NCBI GenBank assembly: GCA_020356305.1
Contig: CP070636.1
Location: forward strand, 165,816 to 177,060
From: Candidatus Bathyarchaeota archaeon
GTDB lineage: Archaea; Thermoproteota; Bathyarchaeia; Bathyarchaeales; Bathyarchaeaceae
Reading direction: 5' to 3'
Length of the DNA: 11,245 nucleotides
Shown: one piece after another, positions 1-6,408 of the stretch
How the letters are laid out: each line of letters begins with the position of its first letter
Position numbering within the stretch: position 1 is the stretch's first letter
Program-made: the position numbers and the translations under genes
The notes under the pieces: generated by a model
The model's input: only the letters and a program-made list of their open reading frames with translations
Databases searched by the model: none
What the model was told of the DNA's origin: nothing

Positions 1-155
1 AAGACGTCGAAAGGACACTCAAGAGATCAAAAGAACATCGACAAGGAGTTTAAGAGGTCAAAGGAAAGCAGAGACTCTTTCGCGTGGGTGCGAATGAGAC
101 CTGAGATATGATTCAGAACTCACTTGGGCTTCTTAAATTCGTTTCATGCTCGTAG
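1..155. other. Region downstream of uS9, no supported gene
   Basis: No confident gene. The plus strand is purine-rich over roughly the first 85 bases; on the minus strand this gives a pyrimidine-rich tract just downstream of the uS9 stop, which could help end transcription (inference). One plus-strand frame is open from the window edge to a TGA at 109-111 and would encode a short lysine/arginine-rich tail, possibly the end of a convergent gene outside the window, but nothing recognisable. An imperfect direct repeat pairs 18-35 with 49-66. The RpoN (Rpb10) gene that usually follows uS9 in archaea does not begin here. Confidence 0.4.
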
Positions 156-578
156 CTAGCGATAGCTCTTCTGATCTCTGGCTCTCGCGCCTGGACCACC
201 AAACTTTTTCGGTTCCTTCCTTCTAGAGTCGCCCGCAACCATTGTTCGATCATACTCGGTTAGAACCGTTTTAACATGTTTGCTCTTCGTCCATTTTATC
301 AGAGCTCTAGCGATGGAGGTGCGTGTAGCTTCAGCTTGTCCCATAAAACCGCCGCCAGACACCTTGATGTCTATGTCAAGTTTTCTCCAAATCTCTTCGC
401 CGATCTGGAGGAGTGGCTCCATGATTTTCTTGCGGGCTATTTCTGGCTCTAGAATCTCTACGGGAATCTTGTTAATGCGGATTCTTCCCTCTCCTTCTCT
501 CACTGTTGCTCGGGCGATGGCCGTCTTCCGTTTCCCACTTGTTAACAAGACTTTGCTAGTTTTTGGCGTTTCACTCAC
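156..578 (-). CDS. rpsI: Small-subunit ribosomal protein uS9 (S9)
   Basis: A 140-residue protein of the 30S subunit. In uS9 the basic C-terminal tail reaches the decoding centre and contacts P-site tRNA. The family pattern is clear: an N-terminal [13 protein letters not shown] segment near residues 14-26, the GGG-containing core near 75-77, and the ending [17 protein letters not shown] that is typical of archaeal and eukaryotic uS9. The length is normal for archaea. The start is a GTG that overlaps the uL13 stop region by 8 bases, so the two are translationally coupled; the AGGTGA just before it is very close to the start codon. It is the last recognised gene of its short operon. The usual downstream RpoN gene is not seen within the next 155 bases. 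Confidence 0.97.
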   Translation of the reverse strand: MSETPKTSKVLLTSGKRKTAIARATVREGEGRIRINKIPVEILEPEIARKKIMEPLLQIGEEIWRKLDIDIKVSGGGFMGQAEATRTSIARALIKWTKSKHVKTVLTEYDRTMVAGDSRRKEPKKFGGPGARARDQKSYR

Positions 579-1008
579 CTACTGGAGTCCATCCTATTCT
601 CTTGGCTAGCTCTTCCACCTTTATGTAGGAGCATCTCAACTTTTGTGCATCTGCTTCAGGTATTGTATGTGTTGTTTTGTCTTTAAACTCTTCAGGTACT
701 CCGAGGAAAACTCGGAGCCTCTTGTACGCTTGTTTCCCTTTTGGTTTCTTCCAAGGAAGCATGCCTCGCACAGTTCTTCGCACGATGTGGTCTGGTCTCC
801 TAGAGTGTAAGGGTCCCTTGCCTGGGTGGCCGATCTCCAGCAAAGTTTTCGCCTCTCCCACGATGCTAAGCCTCCTACCAGATATAGCCGCTTTCTCGGC
901 GTTCAAAATAACTATTGTTTCGCCTCGGAGAAGACGCTTGGCTACTGTGCTGGCCACTCTGCCCAAGATTAGTCCCGTCGCATCGATTATCACCGGTTCA
1001 GTGCTCAT
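571..1008 (-). CDS. rplM: Large-subunit ribosomal protein uL13 (L13)
   Basis: A 145-residue 50S protein that binds 23S rRNA early in assembly. It shows the archaeal uL13 pattern: [20 protein letters not shown] at residues 7-26, the NAEKAAISG strand, a [24 protein letters not shown] block in the middle, and a [11 protein letters not shown] segment. The length is usual for archaea. The ATG at 1008 has GGTGA about six bases upstream and a TATA-like element about 50 bases upstream. In most archaea this gene follows eL18 directly; here 1.9 kb containing plus-strand genes separates them, so it needs its own promoter. It overlaps uS9 by 8 bases. Confidence 0.97.
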   Translation of the reverse strand: MSTEPVIIDATGLILGRVASTVAKRLLRGETIVILNAEKAAISGRRLSIVGEAKTLLEIGHPGKGPLHSRRPDHIVRRTVRGMLPWKKPKGKQAYKRLRVFLGVPEEFKDKTTHTIPEADAQKLRCSYIKVEELAKRIGWTPVGE

Positions 1009-1054
1009 CTAGTTCACCAGTGCGCCTTGATTTTTCTTCACTATCTACGGAACA

Positions 1055-1066
1055 GATAAACATTTT
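1055..1066 (-). promoter_or_regulatory. Probable TATA promoter for uL13-uS9
   Basis: Read on the minus strand, AAAATGTTTATC lies about 50 bases upstream of the uL13 ATG, with an A-rich BRE-like stretch ahead of TTTATC. Archaeal transcription usually starts about 25-27 bases downstream of the TATA centre, predicting a start near 1030 and a leader of about 20 bases that carries the GGTGA ribosome site. The need for a separate promoter follows from uL13 being detached from the upstream ribosomal operon. The element is weak on its own. Confidence 0.45.
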
Positions 1067-1192
1067 CCTTAGATTGGTGTTCTACCTACCCCTGACGCCC
1101 CTAAATCCTGACTCTCGAATTCCCCGTTCTATCGCGTACCTTCCAGTTCAAACCTTTACCCGTGTGCATTTTCCACTCAAGAGAATGGATAG

Positions 1193-1210
1193 AAACCGAT
1201 AAGCTTATAT
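1193..1210 (+). promoter_or_regulatory. TATA promoter of the NfeD-slipin operon
   Basis: CTTATAT at 1204-1210 lies about 35 bases before the ATG at 1242, with a purine-rich BRE-like AACCGATAAG directly upstream. A start about 26 bases downstream would fall near 1233-1236, giving an almost leaderless mRNA. This agrees with the lack of any Shine-Dalgarno sequence before the NfeD-like ATG. The tandem CAATATTG palindromes lie between this box and the start codon. Confidence 0.6.
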
Positions 1211-1213
1211 GAG

Positions 1214-1234
1214 GCTCAATATTGCTCAATATTG
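1214..1234 (+). repeat. Tandem 10-bp repeat with two CAATATTG palindromes
   Basis: GCTCAATATT occurs twice in direct succession (1214-1223 and 1224-1233), with a final G at 1234. Each copy, with the base that follows it, contains the perfect 8-bp palindrome CAATATTG (1217-1224 and 1227-1234). The centres are exactly 10 bp apart, about one helical turn, so both would face the same side of the DNA. They fill the space between the TATA-like box and the predicted transcription start of the NfeD-slipin operon, where a bound repressor would block RNA polymerase. An operator role is inference. Confidence 0.55.
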
Positions 1235-1241
1235 ATTAACG

Positions 1242-1688
1242 ATGAGAGTTACCCTAACGATAGAAGCTGACGAATTGAAGTTGGCCCAAACACTTTCCAA
1301 ATTTTCGAAGCAGTACAAAAGCAGCTACACTCTCGCCAGGCAGAACCATGAGTTCATACTAAGCGTGAAAACAAACGACTTCGGCGAACTCGTTAGGCGT
1401 TTGAATCATATTAAAGGATGCAAATTCAAGATTATGGAACTCCATGAAGGTGCAGCCACAGGGGCGGGTATAATAAACGTTAATTTGACAAAGACCAACA
1501 TTGACGCTCTCATTGGAAAATCTACTTTGGCAAGAACCAACATTGACCCGATTGATGGTGGCGTCATAAAATTATTTGGTGAACTTTGGTTCTGTCGCCC
1601 GAAGCATGACATGGTCATAAAGGAGGGAGCGAAAGTCGAGATCGTTGGTGTAGAAGGAGTTAGTTTAATAGTGGAAGAGGTGAAATGA
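1242..1688 (+). CDS. NfeD-like OB-fold protein, soluble, slipin partner
   Basis: A 148-residue protein. Residues about 90-148 match the C-terminal OB-fold of NfeD proteins: LIGKSTLARTNIDP, then a GG turn, a tryptophan strand, and the ending IKEGAKVEIVGVEGVSLIVEE. NfeD OB-folds act as partners of SPFH/slipin proteins, and the next gene is a slipin overlapping by the sequence ATGA, which supports the call. The first 70 residues are not a known NfeD part that I recognise: they alternate strand, helix, strand, strand, helix, strand and look like a small alpha/beta (ferredoxin-like or ACT-like) fold. No transmembrane helix is visible, whereas common NfeD proteins carry several helices or a ClpP-like protease domain. 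It probably works at the inner face of the membrane through the slipin. No Shine-Dalgarno site precedes the ATG, in line with a nearly leaderless transcript. Confidence 0.8.
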   Translation: MRVTLTIEADELKLAQTLSKFSKQYKSSYTLARQNHEFILSVKTNDFGELVRRLNHIKGCKFKIMELHEGAATGAGIINVNLTKTNIDALIGKSTLARTNIDPIDGGVIKLFGELWFCRPKHDMVIKEGAKVEIVGVEGVSLIVEEVK

Positions 1689-1690
1689 AA

Positions 1691-2572
1691 ATGTTAGAAG
1701 CTGTACTTGCCGTGTTGGGACTCGCAGCAATTATTGTATTTCTCGTGCTATTCTCTGGAGTCAAAAAGGTGAACCAGTATGAAAGGGGCTTAGTCGAGAG
1801 GTGGAATGCCTACGAAAGAACCGTTGAACCCGGATTAAGATACATCTTGCCCTTCGCTCAAAGGATGTATAGAGTGAACATGAGGGAACAGGTCATAGAT
1901 GTGCCGCCACAAGAAATCATCACGGAGGACAACGTTGTTGTCACTATCGATGCGGTAGTCTACTACCAGATAATCGATCCGAAAAATGCTCTGTATGAGA
2001 TAGAAGACTTCGAATTGGCAATTGTAAAGCTTGCCCAAACCACACTTAGGAACATAGTTGGTGAGATGTCCCTCGACACATGCCTAACGTCGAGAGACAA
2101 GATAAACACCGAGCTTAGGAAGGTTCTAGACGAAGCAACGGACAAATGGGGAACCAAAGTAAATCGAATCGAAGTTCAGAGGATAGATCCGCCCACCGAC
2201 ATTCAGCAAGCTATGCACACACAAAAAGCAGCGGAGCAAGCGAGAAGGCAAGCGCGCCTAATTGCAACGGGAAGAAAAGAGGCTGCTCTACAAGACAGGG
2301 AAGCGACTATACTAAAAGCAGAGGGCGAATCCAAGGCCATACAACTCGTTGCTACTGCACAAGCTGAAGCAGTGCGAGTTGTCTCACTAGCAGCAAACAA
2401 GTACTTCCTAAAAAACGCTCAGCTGAACAAGAAACTCGATGTTATCCGAGACACCTTTTCGCAACAGACCAAAATAGTTGTTCCTTCCACGGCTGATATA
2501 CTGAATGTGATTGGTCTAGAAGGTGCCCAAGTACTTCCGATTAGAGCACGCTCTGGCGAAAAAGAAGAATAG
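1691..2572 (+). CDS. Slipin / stomatin-like SPFH (band 7) membrane protein
   Basis: A membrane-anchored SPFH protein that probably oligomerises into a scaffold at the cytoplasmic membrane. One N-terminal hydrophobic helix lies at about residues 3-24, followed by the SPFH domain: GLVERWNAYERTVEPGLRYILPF, then MREQVIDVPPQEIITEDNVVVTIDAVVYYQI, all characteristic of slipins. Residues about 185-240 form an Ala/Glu/Lys/Gln-rich coiled coil (the EAALQDREATILKAEGESKA stretch), with a short C-terminal tail. About 293-295 residues is close to the usual slipin length. Two ATGs compete: 1685 overlaps the NfeD stop (ATGA) but is only two bases after GAGGTG, while 1691 has an eight-base spacing, so I prefer 1691. 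It is co-transcribed with the NfeD-like gene. NfeD-slipin pairs are known in bacteria and archaea; in some Pyrococcus species the NfeD protease cleaves the slipin. No protease domain is present here. Confidence 0.93.
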   Translation: MLEAVLAVLGLAAIIVFLVLFSGVKKVNQYERGLVERWNAYERTVEPGLRYILPFAQRMYRVNMREQVIDVPPQEIITEDNVVVTIDAVVYYQIIDPKNALYEIEDFELAIVKLAQTTLRNIVGEMSLDTCLTSRDKINTELRKVLDEATDKWGTKVNRIEVQRIDPPTDIQQAMHTQKAAEQARRQARLIATGRKEAALQDREATILKAEGESKAIQLVATAQAEAVRVVSLAANKYFLKNAQLNKKLDVIRDTFSQQTKIVVPSTADILNVIGLEGAQVLPIRARSGEKEE

Positions 2573-2590
2573 AGCTGAAGGCGTACAACA

Positions 2591-2833
2591 ATGCAGACAC
2601 TCTACGTTTTCGTTTTTTTTGTAGCGGTGATAATCGTGGTCTTTTGGCTCCTCAAAAGGGCAAGTGAACCAAAAGTGCGTTATTACGAAACAGATCTAAG
2701 ATTGACATACAAAAGGTTCATGGAGCTCTACCCAAACTCGAAGATAAGCTATGCAGAGTACAAAAAATTACAGACCAAGAAAGCTTACAAAAGAGCTGTA
2801 AGCCCTAAGAAAATCAAAAGGATGGTGAGGTGA
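2591..2833 (+). CDS. Small single-pass membrane protein, unknown function
   Basis: I do not recognise a named family. The 80-residue protein has one strong N-terminal hydrophobic helix (about residues 4-21), then a positively charged start of the cytoplasmic part (KRASEPK) and a basic tail with the motif ELYPNSKISYAEYKKLQ near residues 45-61, ending KKIKRMVR. By the positive-inside rule the tail should face the cytoplasm. It begins 18 bases after the slipin stop on the same strand, with GAAGG about nine bases upstream, so it is probably the third gene of the NfeD-slipin operon. A role as an accessory of the slipin complex, or simply a neighbour, is inference. The coherent layout and sensible composition argue that it is a real gene. 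Confidence 0.7.
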   Translation: MQTLYVFVFFVAVIIVVFWLLKRASEPKVRYYETDLRLTYKRFMELYPNSKISYAEYKKLQTKKAYKRAVSPKKIKRMVR

Positions 2834-2903
2834 TTTCAAATCTCCGGGTTTCAAAAACGTTCATTTTGGTCAGATGACAGTGAGACAGGAACTTAACTTT
2901 TCT
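2834..2903. terminator. Convergent intergenic region, possible terminators
   Basis: This 70-base gap lies between two converging operons. On the minus strand it holds GTTTTTG at 2852-2858, about 45 bases past the eL18 stop; on the plus strand TTTT occurs at 2864-2867 and again near 2898-2904. Archaeal terminators are often just short T runs, so these are candidates for both directions. No strong hairpin is visible. Confidence 0.3.
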
Positions 2904-3266
2904 TCACCCGACTATTTTCACGCCGGCACCCTTTGGATTTTTCTTCACCAAATCCGAAATGGAGAGACATTTTCCTTTAACTTTCAGAATTTTGAATCTT
3001 GCTTGATCGGAGAAGGCGAAGGCGGCCACGTTAACAGGATGATCAATGTTTCCGGCGCCCAAGACCTTGCCTGGAACTACCACTGTTTCTCTTGATTGCG
3101 TGTAGCGGTTTAGGCGGCTTACGTTCAAGGCTACGCGTTTTCGCCGTGAGCTGGATAGGCGACGGGCTAAGTCACGCCAAATATTCGCTTTGTTTTCTAG
3201 AGACTTTTTTTTCAGCACTCGAATTAGGTTAGTTAGATCCGGGTTGGTTGTTCTGACTTGTCTCAA
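2904..3266 (-). CDS. rpl18e: Large-subunit ribosomal protein eL18 (L18e)
   Basis: A 120-residue 50S protein of the archaeal/eukaryotic eL18 family, related in fold to uL15. Family signatures are TNPDLTNLIRVLKKKS at residues 7-22, NIWRDLARRLSSSRRKRVALNVSRLNR in the middle, and VVVPGKVLGAGNIDHPVNVAAFAFS, ending with a glycine-rich KNPKGAGVKIVG. The length is typical. The start is a TTG directly abutting the RpoD stop (TAA then TTG), with GAGGAAGG about eight bases upstream inside the RpoD end; no ATG or GTG alternative would keep the conserved N-terminus. It is the last gene of the uS13 operon here. In most archaea uL13 would follow, but instead the operon ends at the convergent NfeD-slipin set. 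Confidence 0.96.
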   Translation of the reverse strand: MRQVRTTNPDLTNLIRVLKKKSLENKANIWRDLARRLSSSRRKRVALNVSRLNRYTQSRETVVVPGKVLGAGNIDHPVNVAAFAFSDQARFKILKVKGKCLSISDLVKKNPKGAGVKIVG

Positions 3267-4109
3267 TTATTTTGCCTTCCTCAGTTTCTTGACGAATCCG
3301 CTGGCTTTTTTGTCAAGGATGCTGAGAGATTCAAGCACAATTCGTTCAACTGGAAGAACTCCAGTGGACTCGATGTCAAAAATGAAAGTGTTTTCGTCCC
3401 AAGTTAGCTCGATGGCAGGCGGGTCTTCGGGACAAGCGTCTACACAATCTTCACAGAGCGTGCAATCTATCACGTTCCGAACTTCCATTTTGTTGTCAGC
3501 CGTCCATAACACCTTCTTAGGACAAACTTTTGCACATTCTTCACATGTGACGCATCGTTTTTCATCAACCCTGATCTGCGGAAAATACTTGTACGCGCAC
3601 ATGGAGACCGGCTGCCACTTGGCGTGGGCTTTTCCCTTTCCAAGCCGAGCGTACGCTTCCAATCTCACTTTCTGACCTTGCACCAACTTTACGATGGGAA
3701 TCCTGTTGCTCACGGGTCTGATGTCGGGATTCTCCGAAACCAAATCTCCTGAGTACACTGTCCTCTTACCCTCCTCTGCCTCAACGTTCAGTGTCAAAAC
3801 TGCACGGCAGAGGTTACATCCAAACTCGCTCTTGCATGAGCATTCTTCGGGCAAGTTGTAAGAGTCCAGATCGGTTTTGACAGGGATGAGACCAAGCCTG
3901 TGAGCCAAAATCTCGTCGTGAATCAACGAAGAATTCTCGACAATAACCACATCTTCTACGGCCATACACGGAACCTCAGCCAAAATAATTCTGCGCAACG
4001 AGTTTACGAACGAGACGTCAGTTCCCCAAATAATCAGCCGCATGGTGGTCTCTGTCTTGTCCACAATCTCAACCTTCATAGAGTTCAACACCGCTTTCGA
4101 ACCACTCAT
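3267..4109 (-). CDS. rpoD: DNA-directed RNA polymerase subunit D (Rpo3)
   Basis: Subunit D pairs with subunit L to start assembly of archaeal RNA polymerase; it corresponds to eukaryotic Rpb3 and bacterial alpha. The 280-residue protein shows the dimerisation motif FVNSLRRIILAEVPCMAVEDV (about 34-54), a zinc-loop-like cluster C90, C92, C98, C101, and an inserted ferredoxin-like domain with two complete sets of iron-sulfur cysteines (C186, C189, C192, C196 and C216, C219, C222, C226, each followed by proline). The alpha-like domain then resumes up to the C-terminus. Eight cysteines fit two [4Fe-4S] clusters. The ATG at 4109 is the longest reading, but the conserved N-terminus begins at Met11 (4079, MKVEIVDK), which has GGTG upstream, so the protein may start there. 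It lies seven bases after uS11 and abuts eL18. Confidence 0.97.
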   Translation of the reverse strand: MSGSKAVLNSMKVEIVDKTETTMRLIIWGTDVSFVNSLRRIILAEVPCMAVEDVVIVENSSLIHDEILAHRLGLIPVKTDLDSYNLPEECSCKSEFGCNLCRAVLTLNVEAEEGKRTVYSGDLVSENPDIRPVSNRIPIVKLVQGQKVRLEAYARLGKGKAHAKWQPVSMCAYKYFPQIRVDEKRCVTCEECAKVCPKKVLWTADNKMEVRNVIDCTLCEDCVDACPEDPPAIELTWDENTFIFDIESTGVLPVERIVLESLSILDKKASGFVKKLRKAK

Positions 4110-4116
4110 CAGACAA

Positions 4117-4512
4117 TCAAACCCTTCGACCCCTTCGGCCTCCCTTCCTCCTCGTTCCGTTATGCGGAACCGGCGTCACCTCCTCAATCCGTCCCACGCG
4201 AAAACCAGCTCGAGCTAGCCCTCTTATCGCCGCTTGAGCGCCTGGACCCGGTGTCCGAGCGTCGGATCCGCCTGGAGCCCGAACCTTTATGTGTATTGCG
4301 GTTATTCCCTTGTCTTTAGCCATGACGCCCGCTTGAGCCGCAGCTCGCATAGCAGCATACGCAGATGATTCCAGCCGATCCGCCTTAACAAACATTCCTC
4401 CAGAGGTTCTGGCGATAGTTTCTGCGCCAGTCACATCGGTGACGTGCACGATGGTATTGTTGTAGGAACTGTATATGTGAACTACCGCCCACTTGTCGCC
4501 CTTTTTGCTCAT
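4117..4512 (-). CDS. rpsK: Small-subunit ribosomal protein uS11 (S11)
   Basis: A 131-residue protein of the 30S platform, near the mRNA exit and the E site. It shows [20 protein letters not shown] at residues 8-27, [18 protein letters not shown], the [25 protein letters not shown] core and the archaeal C-terminus [23 protein letters not shown]. The length is as expected for archaea. The ATG overlaps the uS4 stop by one base (TGATG), a strong sign of translational coupling. The gene order uS13, uS4, uS11, RpoD is the standard archaeal order. Confidence 0.98.
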   Translation of the reverse strand: MSKKGDKWAVVHIYSSYNNTIVHVTDVTGAETIARTSGGMFVKADRLESSAYAAMRAAAQAGVMAKDKGITAIHIKVRAPGGSDARTPGPGAQAAIRGLARAGFRVGRIEEVTPVPHNGTRRKGGRRGRRV

Positions 4513-5081
4513 CAGGTTTCCTCCTCACCTTCCCCTTTCGGCTGTGGCACCACCTCAGCCGCGCCCGCGAGAGATTCTCGCAAGGGATGACCAGAATTTG
4601 ATAAAGGGCTACTCGGAGCATAGGTTATCTTCGCTTCTTCATCCCTCATGACAAGATAGCTCGGAGACGACGCGCGCCTTGCCCTGATGCCAACATGTCC
4701 GTGTGTGATTAGTTGACGCGCTTGATGCATGGATTTGGCCAAGCCCTTTCGAAACACAATTGTCTGAAGTCTGCGCTCAAGAAGGTTCTCCAGAGTTAAA
4801 TCCAAAACATCATCCAACGCCGCTTTCTTATCAAGGATTCCGAGGCGAGTGAGCCTGCCAAGAAGCTGTTCTTCCCGTCGTTTTCTCTCGTCGGCAGACA
4901 TGCCTAAAAGAGATCTGGCGATTCCTCGAACCCTCGAAAGCAATGTTTTGTGGCGCCACAGTTCTTTTTTGTTCCGCAATCCATACTGGCCAAGCAGTTT
5001 AAGTTCTTCCTGCAAAACGTCAGTCCGCCAAGGAAACTTTGGAGTTTCATACTTTTTCCTTTGCTTTCTCGGGTCACCCAC
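4512..5081 (-). CDS. rpsD: Small-subunit ribosomal protein uS4 (S4)
   Basis: A primary 16S rRNA-binding protein that nucleates assembly of the 30S body. The 189-residue protein begins with the archaeal [18 protein letters not shown] block and carries the S4 RNA-binding fold at about residues 102-145 ([26 protein letters not shown]). The C-terminal tail is acidic, ending GEGEEET. The archaeal form lacks the bacterial zinc-type N-terminus. The start is a GTG overlapping the uS13 end by 8 bases; GAGG lies about eight bases upstream, and the conserved N-terminus begins exactly at this codon. Its stop overlaps the uS11 start. Confidence 0.97.
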   Translation of the reverse strand: MGDPRKQRKKYETPKFPWRTDVLQEELKLLGQYGLRNKKELWRHKTLLSRVRGIARSLLGMSADERKRREEQLLGRLTRLGILDKKAALDDVLDLTLENLLERRLQTIVFRKGLAKSMHQARQLITHGHVGIRARRASSPSYLVMRDEEAKITYAPSSPLSNSGHPLRESLAGAAEVVPQPKGEGEEET

Positions 5082-5538
5082 TAGGAATCCTCACCTGTTT
5101 TTTCTTCACGCCTACGGCTTTTGCTTTCCGTCCAGTTGTTCTGGTTCGCTGTCCTCGCACTTTCAACCCGTGCGCATGACGAAAGCCCCCCCACGACTTC
5201 ATTTTTTTCATTTCATCGATGTCAGTTTTGTTTTGAAGAGTTAGGTCAGGACCAATGAGATGAACATCTGTGCCGCTCTCTCGGTCTTTCCTGCGGTTGA
5301 GAAGACAGCTGGGCAGCCCGTACTTCGCAGAATTCTTCAAAATCTCCTCAATCTTTTGAACGTCGGCTTCTGGAAGAAACCCCAAGCGAATCTGCGGGTC
5401 AACGCCGGCCTTTTGGGCAATCACATTGGCCAATCCAACGCCTATTCCTTTTACTCCGGTTAGGGCATAGCCTACCTTTTTGGCGCCATCCAGATCTGCA
5501 CCAGCGACTCGGATAATGTGCCGAAACTCCTTGGACAT
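5074..5538 (-). CDS. rpsM: Small-subunit ribosomal protein uS13 (S13)
   Basis: A 154-residue protein of the 30S head that bridges to the large subunit and touches P-site tRNA. The sequence has the archaeal N-terminus EFRHIIRVAGADLDGAKKV, the helix-hairpin-helix-like GVKGIGVGLANVIAQKAGV at about residues 29-47, and the C-terminal SWGGFRHAHGLKVRGQRTRTTGRK signature (about 115-138). The extended length is normal for archaea. The ATG at 5538 is preceded by a G-rich leader and, about 55 bases upstream, by a clear TATA-like box. It is the first gene of the operon that runs through uS4, uS11, RpoD and eL18. Confidence 0.98.
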   Translation of the reverse strand: MSKEFRHIIRVAGADLDGAKKVGYALTGVKGIGVGLANVIAQKAGVDPQIRLGFLPEADVQKIEEILKNSAKYGLPSCLLNRRKDRESGTDVHLIGPDLTLQNKTDIDEMKKMKSWGGFRHAHGLKVRGQRTRTTGRKAKAVGVKKKQVRIPSG

Positions 5539-5587
5539 CCTGAACCGCCCATTGGTATTCTAGGCTAACTACGGAAGTGCCTTGTAG

Positions 5588-5597
5588 TTTATTTAAA
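5588..5597 (-). promoter_or_regulatory. TATA promoter of the uS13 ribosomal operon
   Basis: On the minus strand TTTAAATAAA lies about 54 bases upstream of the uS13 ATG, preceded by GAAGCAAGG as a possible BRE. A start about 26 bases downstream would fall near 5566, giving a leader of about 27 bases. It is the only good TATA-like match just upstream of the operon. Confidence 0.65.
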
Positions 5598-5824
5598 CCT
5601 TGCTTCGCTCAACCCGAAAATATAGAGAGTAGCCATTCTCTCTGCGGTTTTCAAGAATAACAAGGTGCTGCGATTCTACGTCGGATACTGAAACTTGACT
5701 TGATTGATTCGTTTTGTATTAAGGTTCATATTTCTCTAGCGTTAAGTGATGTCCCTGCGGAGCCGTGCACGCAAAACCAGCAGATACACAACATATGTTA
5801 AAGTCGATTACACTGCAGGGGCAT
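5598..5824. other. Intergenic region upstream of uS13 operon
   Basis: No gene is supported. A small perfect inverted repeat, AGAGAG at 5624-5629 with CTCTCT at 5638-5643 (8-base loop), lies about 35 bases upstream of the uS13 TATA box, and a 10-bp palindrome AACATATGTT lies near 5790-5799. I see no tRNA fold and no convincing small-RNA boxes. One plus frame stays open for about 45 codons but has no ATG or GTG start. Confidence 0.4.
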
Positions 5825-6319
5825 TCAAATTAATTTTCCCAAAATTTTGGAAGATAGTAGTGAGAGAATCTTCAGTAACAAGAATAGAATCCAGATCAGA
5901 ATGATTATTAGAGCAATGCCACTGATTGCAAAGTGGAAACTCAGCAAGAACGGAAAGTATAGTAAATAGATGATGAGAATGAAGATGATGTAAAGGGAAT
6001 GTCTGAAGACGGTTAACGCGTCGTCCCGAGCTAATCCTAGTTTTGAGCCATATTTTCTGGCCGGCAACAAAGAAAAGGCATCGATCAGTTTTTTGAAGCC
6101 GAACGTAGCTCTGTACATGAATGCTGTGAATGCGGCAAAAATAATAAGTGAACATAACAGTCTTGTCCGCTCACCCAGAGAACTGGCTATTGGAATTAAG
6201 ACCAACACGCCGAAAAGCCAAACCAAAAGTGCAGTTAGGAAGTTGCGGAATGTAACCGGGCCGTGGATTTTGAGGCAACGAATAATTTCGTCAGTCTCGT
6301 TGCCTTCACTGGCTACCAT
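5825..6319 (-). CDS. Four-helix membrane protein of unknown function
   Basis: No known family recognised. The 164-residue protein has four predicted membrane helices at about 28-48, 53-70, 107-128 and 130-152, separated by a basic cytoplasmic-type loop (GFKKLIDAFSLLPARKYGSK). It looks like a shorter paralog of the upstream gene ending at 6409: VWLFGVLVLIPIASSL matches IWVFGQLVFIPISKGM in helix 1, and the third and fourth helices share FRHSLYIIFILIIYLLYFPF versus LRHYRIALDGIIYVIVISLA with a similar layout. No charged or cysteine motifs suggest an enzyme. The ATG at 6319 has a purine-rich GGAG immediately before it; an AT-rich AAATATTAAAA near 6345-6355 (minus) may be its own promoter. The 89-base gap leaves open whether it is co-transcribed with its paralog. 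Confidence 0.8.
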   Translation of the reverse strand: MVASEGNETDEIIRCLKIHGPVTFRNFLTALLVWLFGVLVLIPIASSLGERTRLLCSLIIFAAFTAFMYRATFGFKKLIDAFSLLPARKYGSKLGLARDDALTVFRHSLYIIFILIIYLLYFPFLLSFHFAISGIALIIILIWILFLLLKILSLLSSKILGKLI

Positions 6320-6408
6320 ATCTCCATCTTTTCCTTCCGTGCAGTTTTAATATTTGCTTCTGTCCAGTAGAAAGGGAGATGTGACATCGCTCTAGACTTG
6401 TGCAGGTT

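Noticed and set aside
1..111. Plus-strand open frame from the window edge as a gene end
   Set aside because: Only 36 codons, strongly biased composition and no recognisable motif; it cannot be judged without sequence beyond the edge.
2904..3675. Plus-strand open frames opposite eL18 and RpoD
   Set aside because: They are antisense shadows of confidently identified genes with no recognisable products.
5598..5810. Possible small RNA or short peptide in the gap before the uS13 operon
   Set aside because: No cloverleaf fold, no complete C/D box set, and the open frames lack usable start codons; the hairpin stem is only six pairs.
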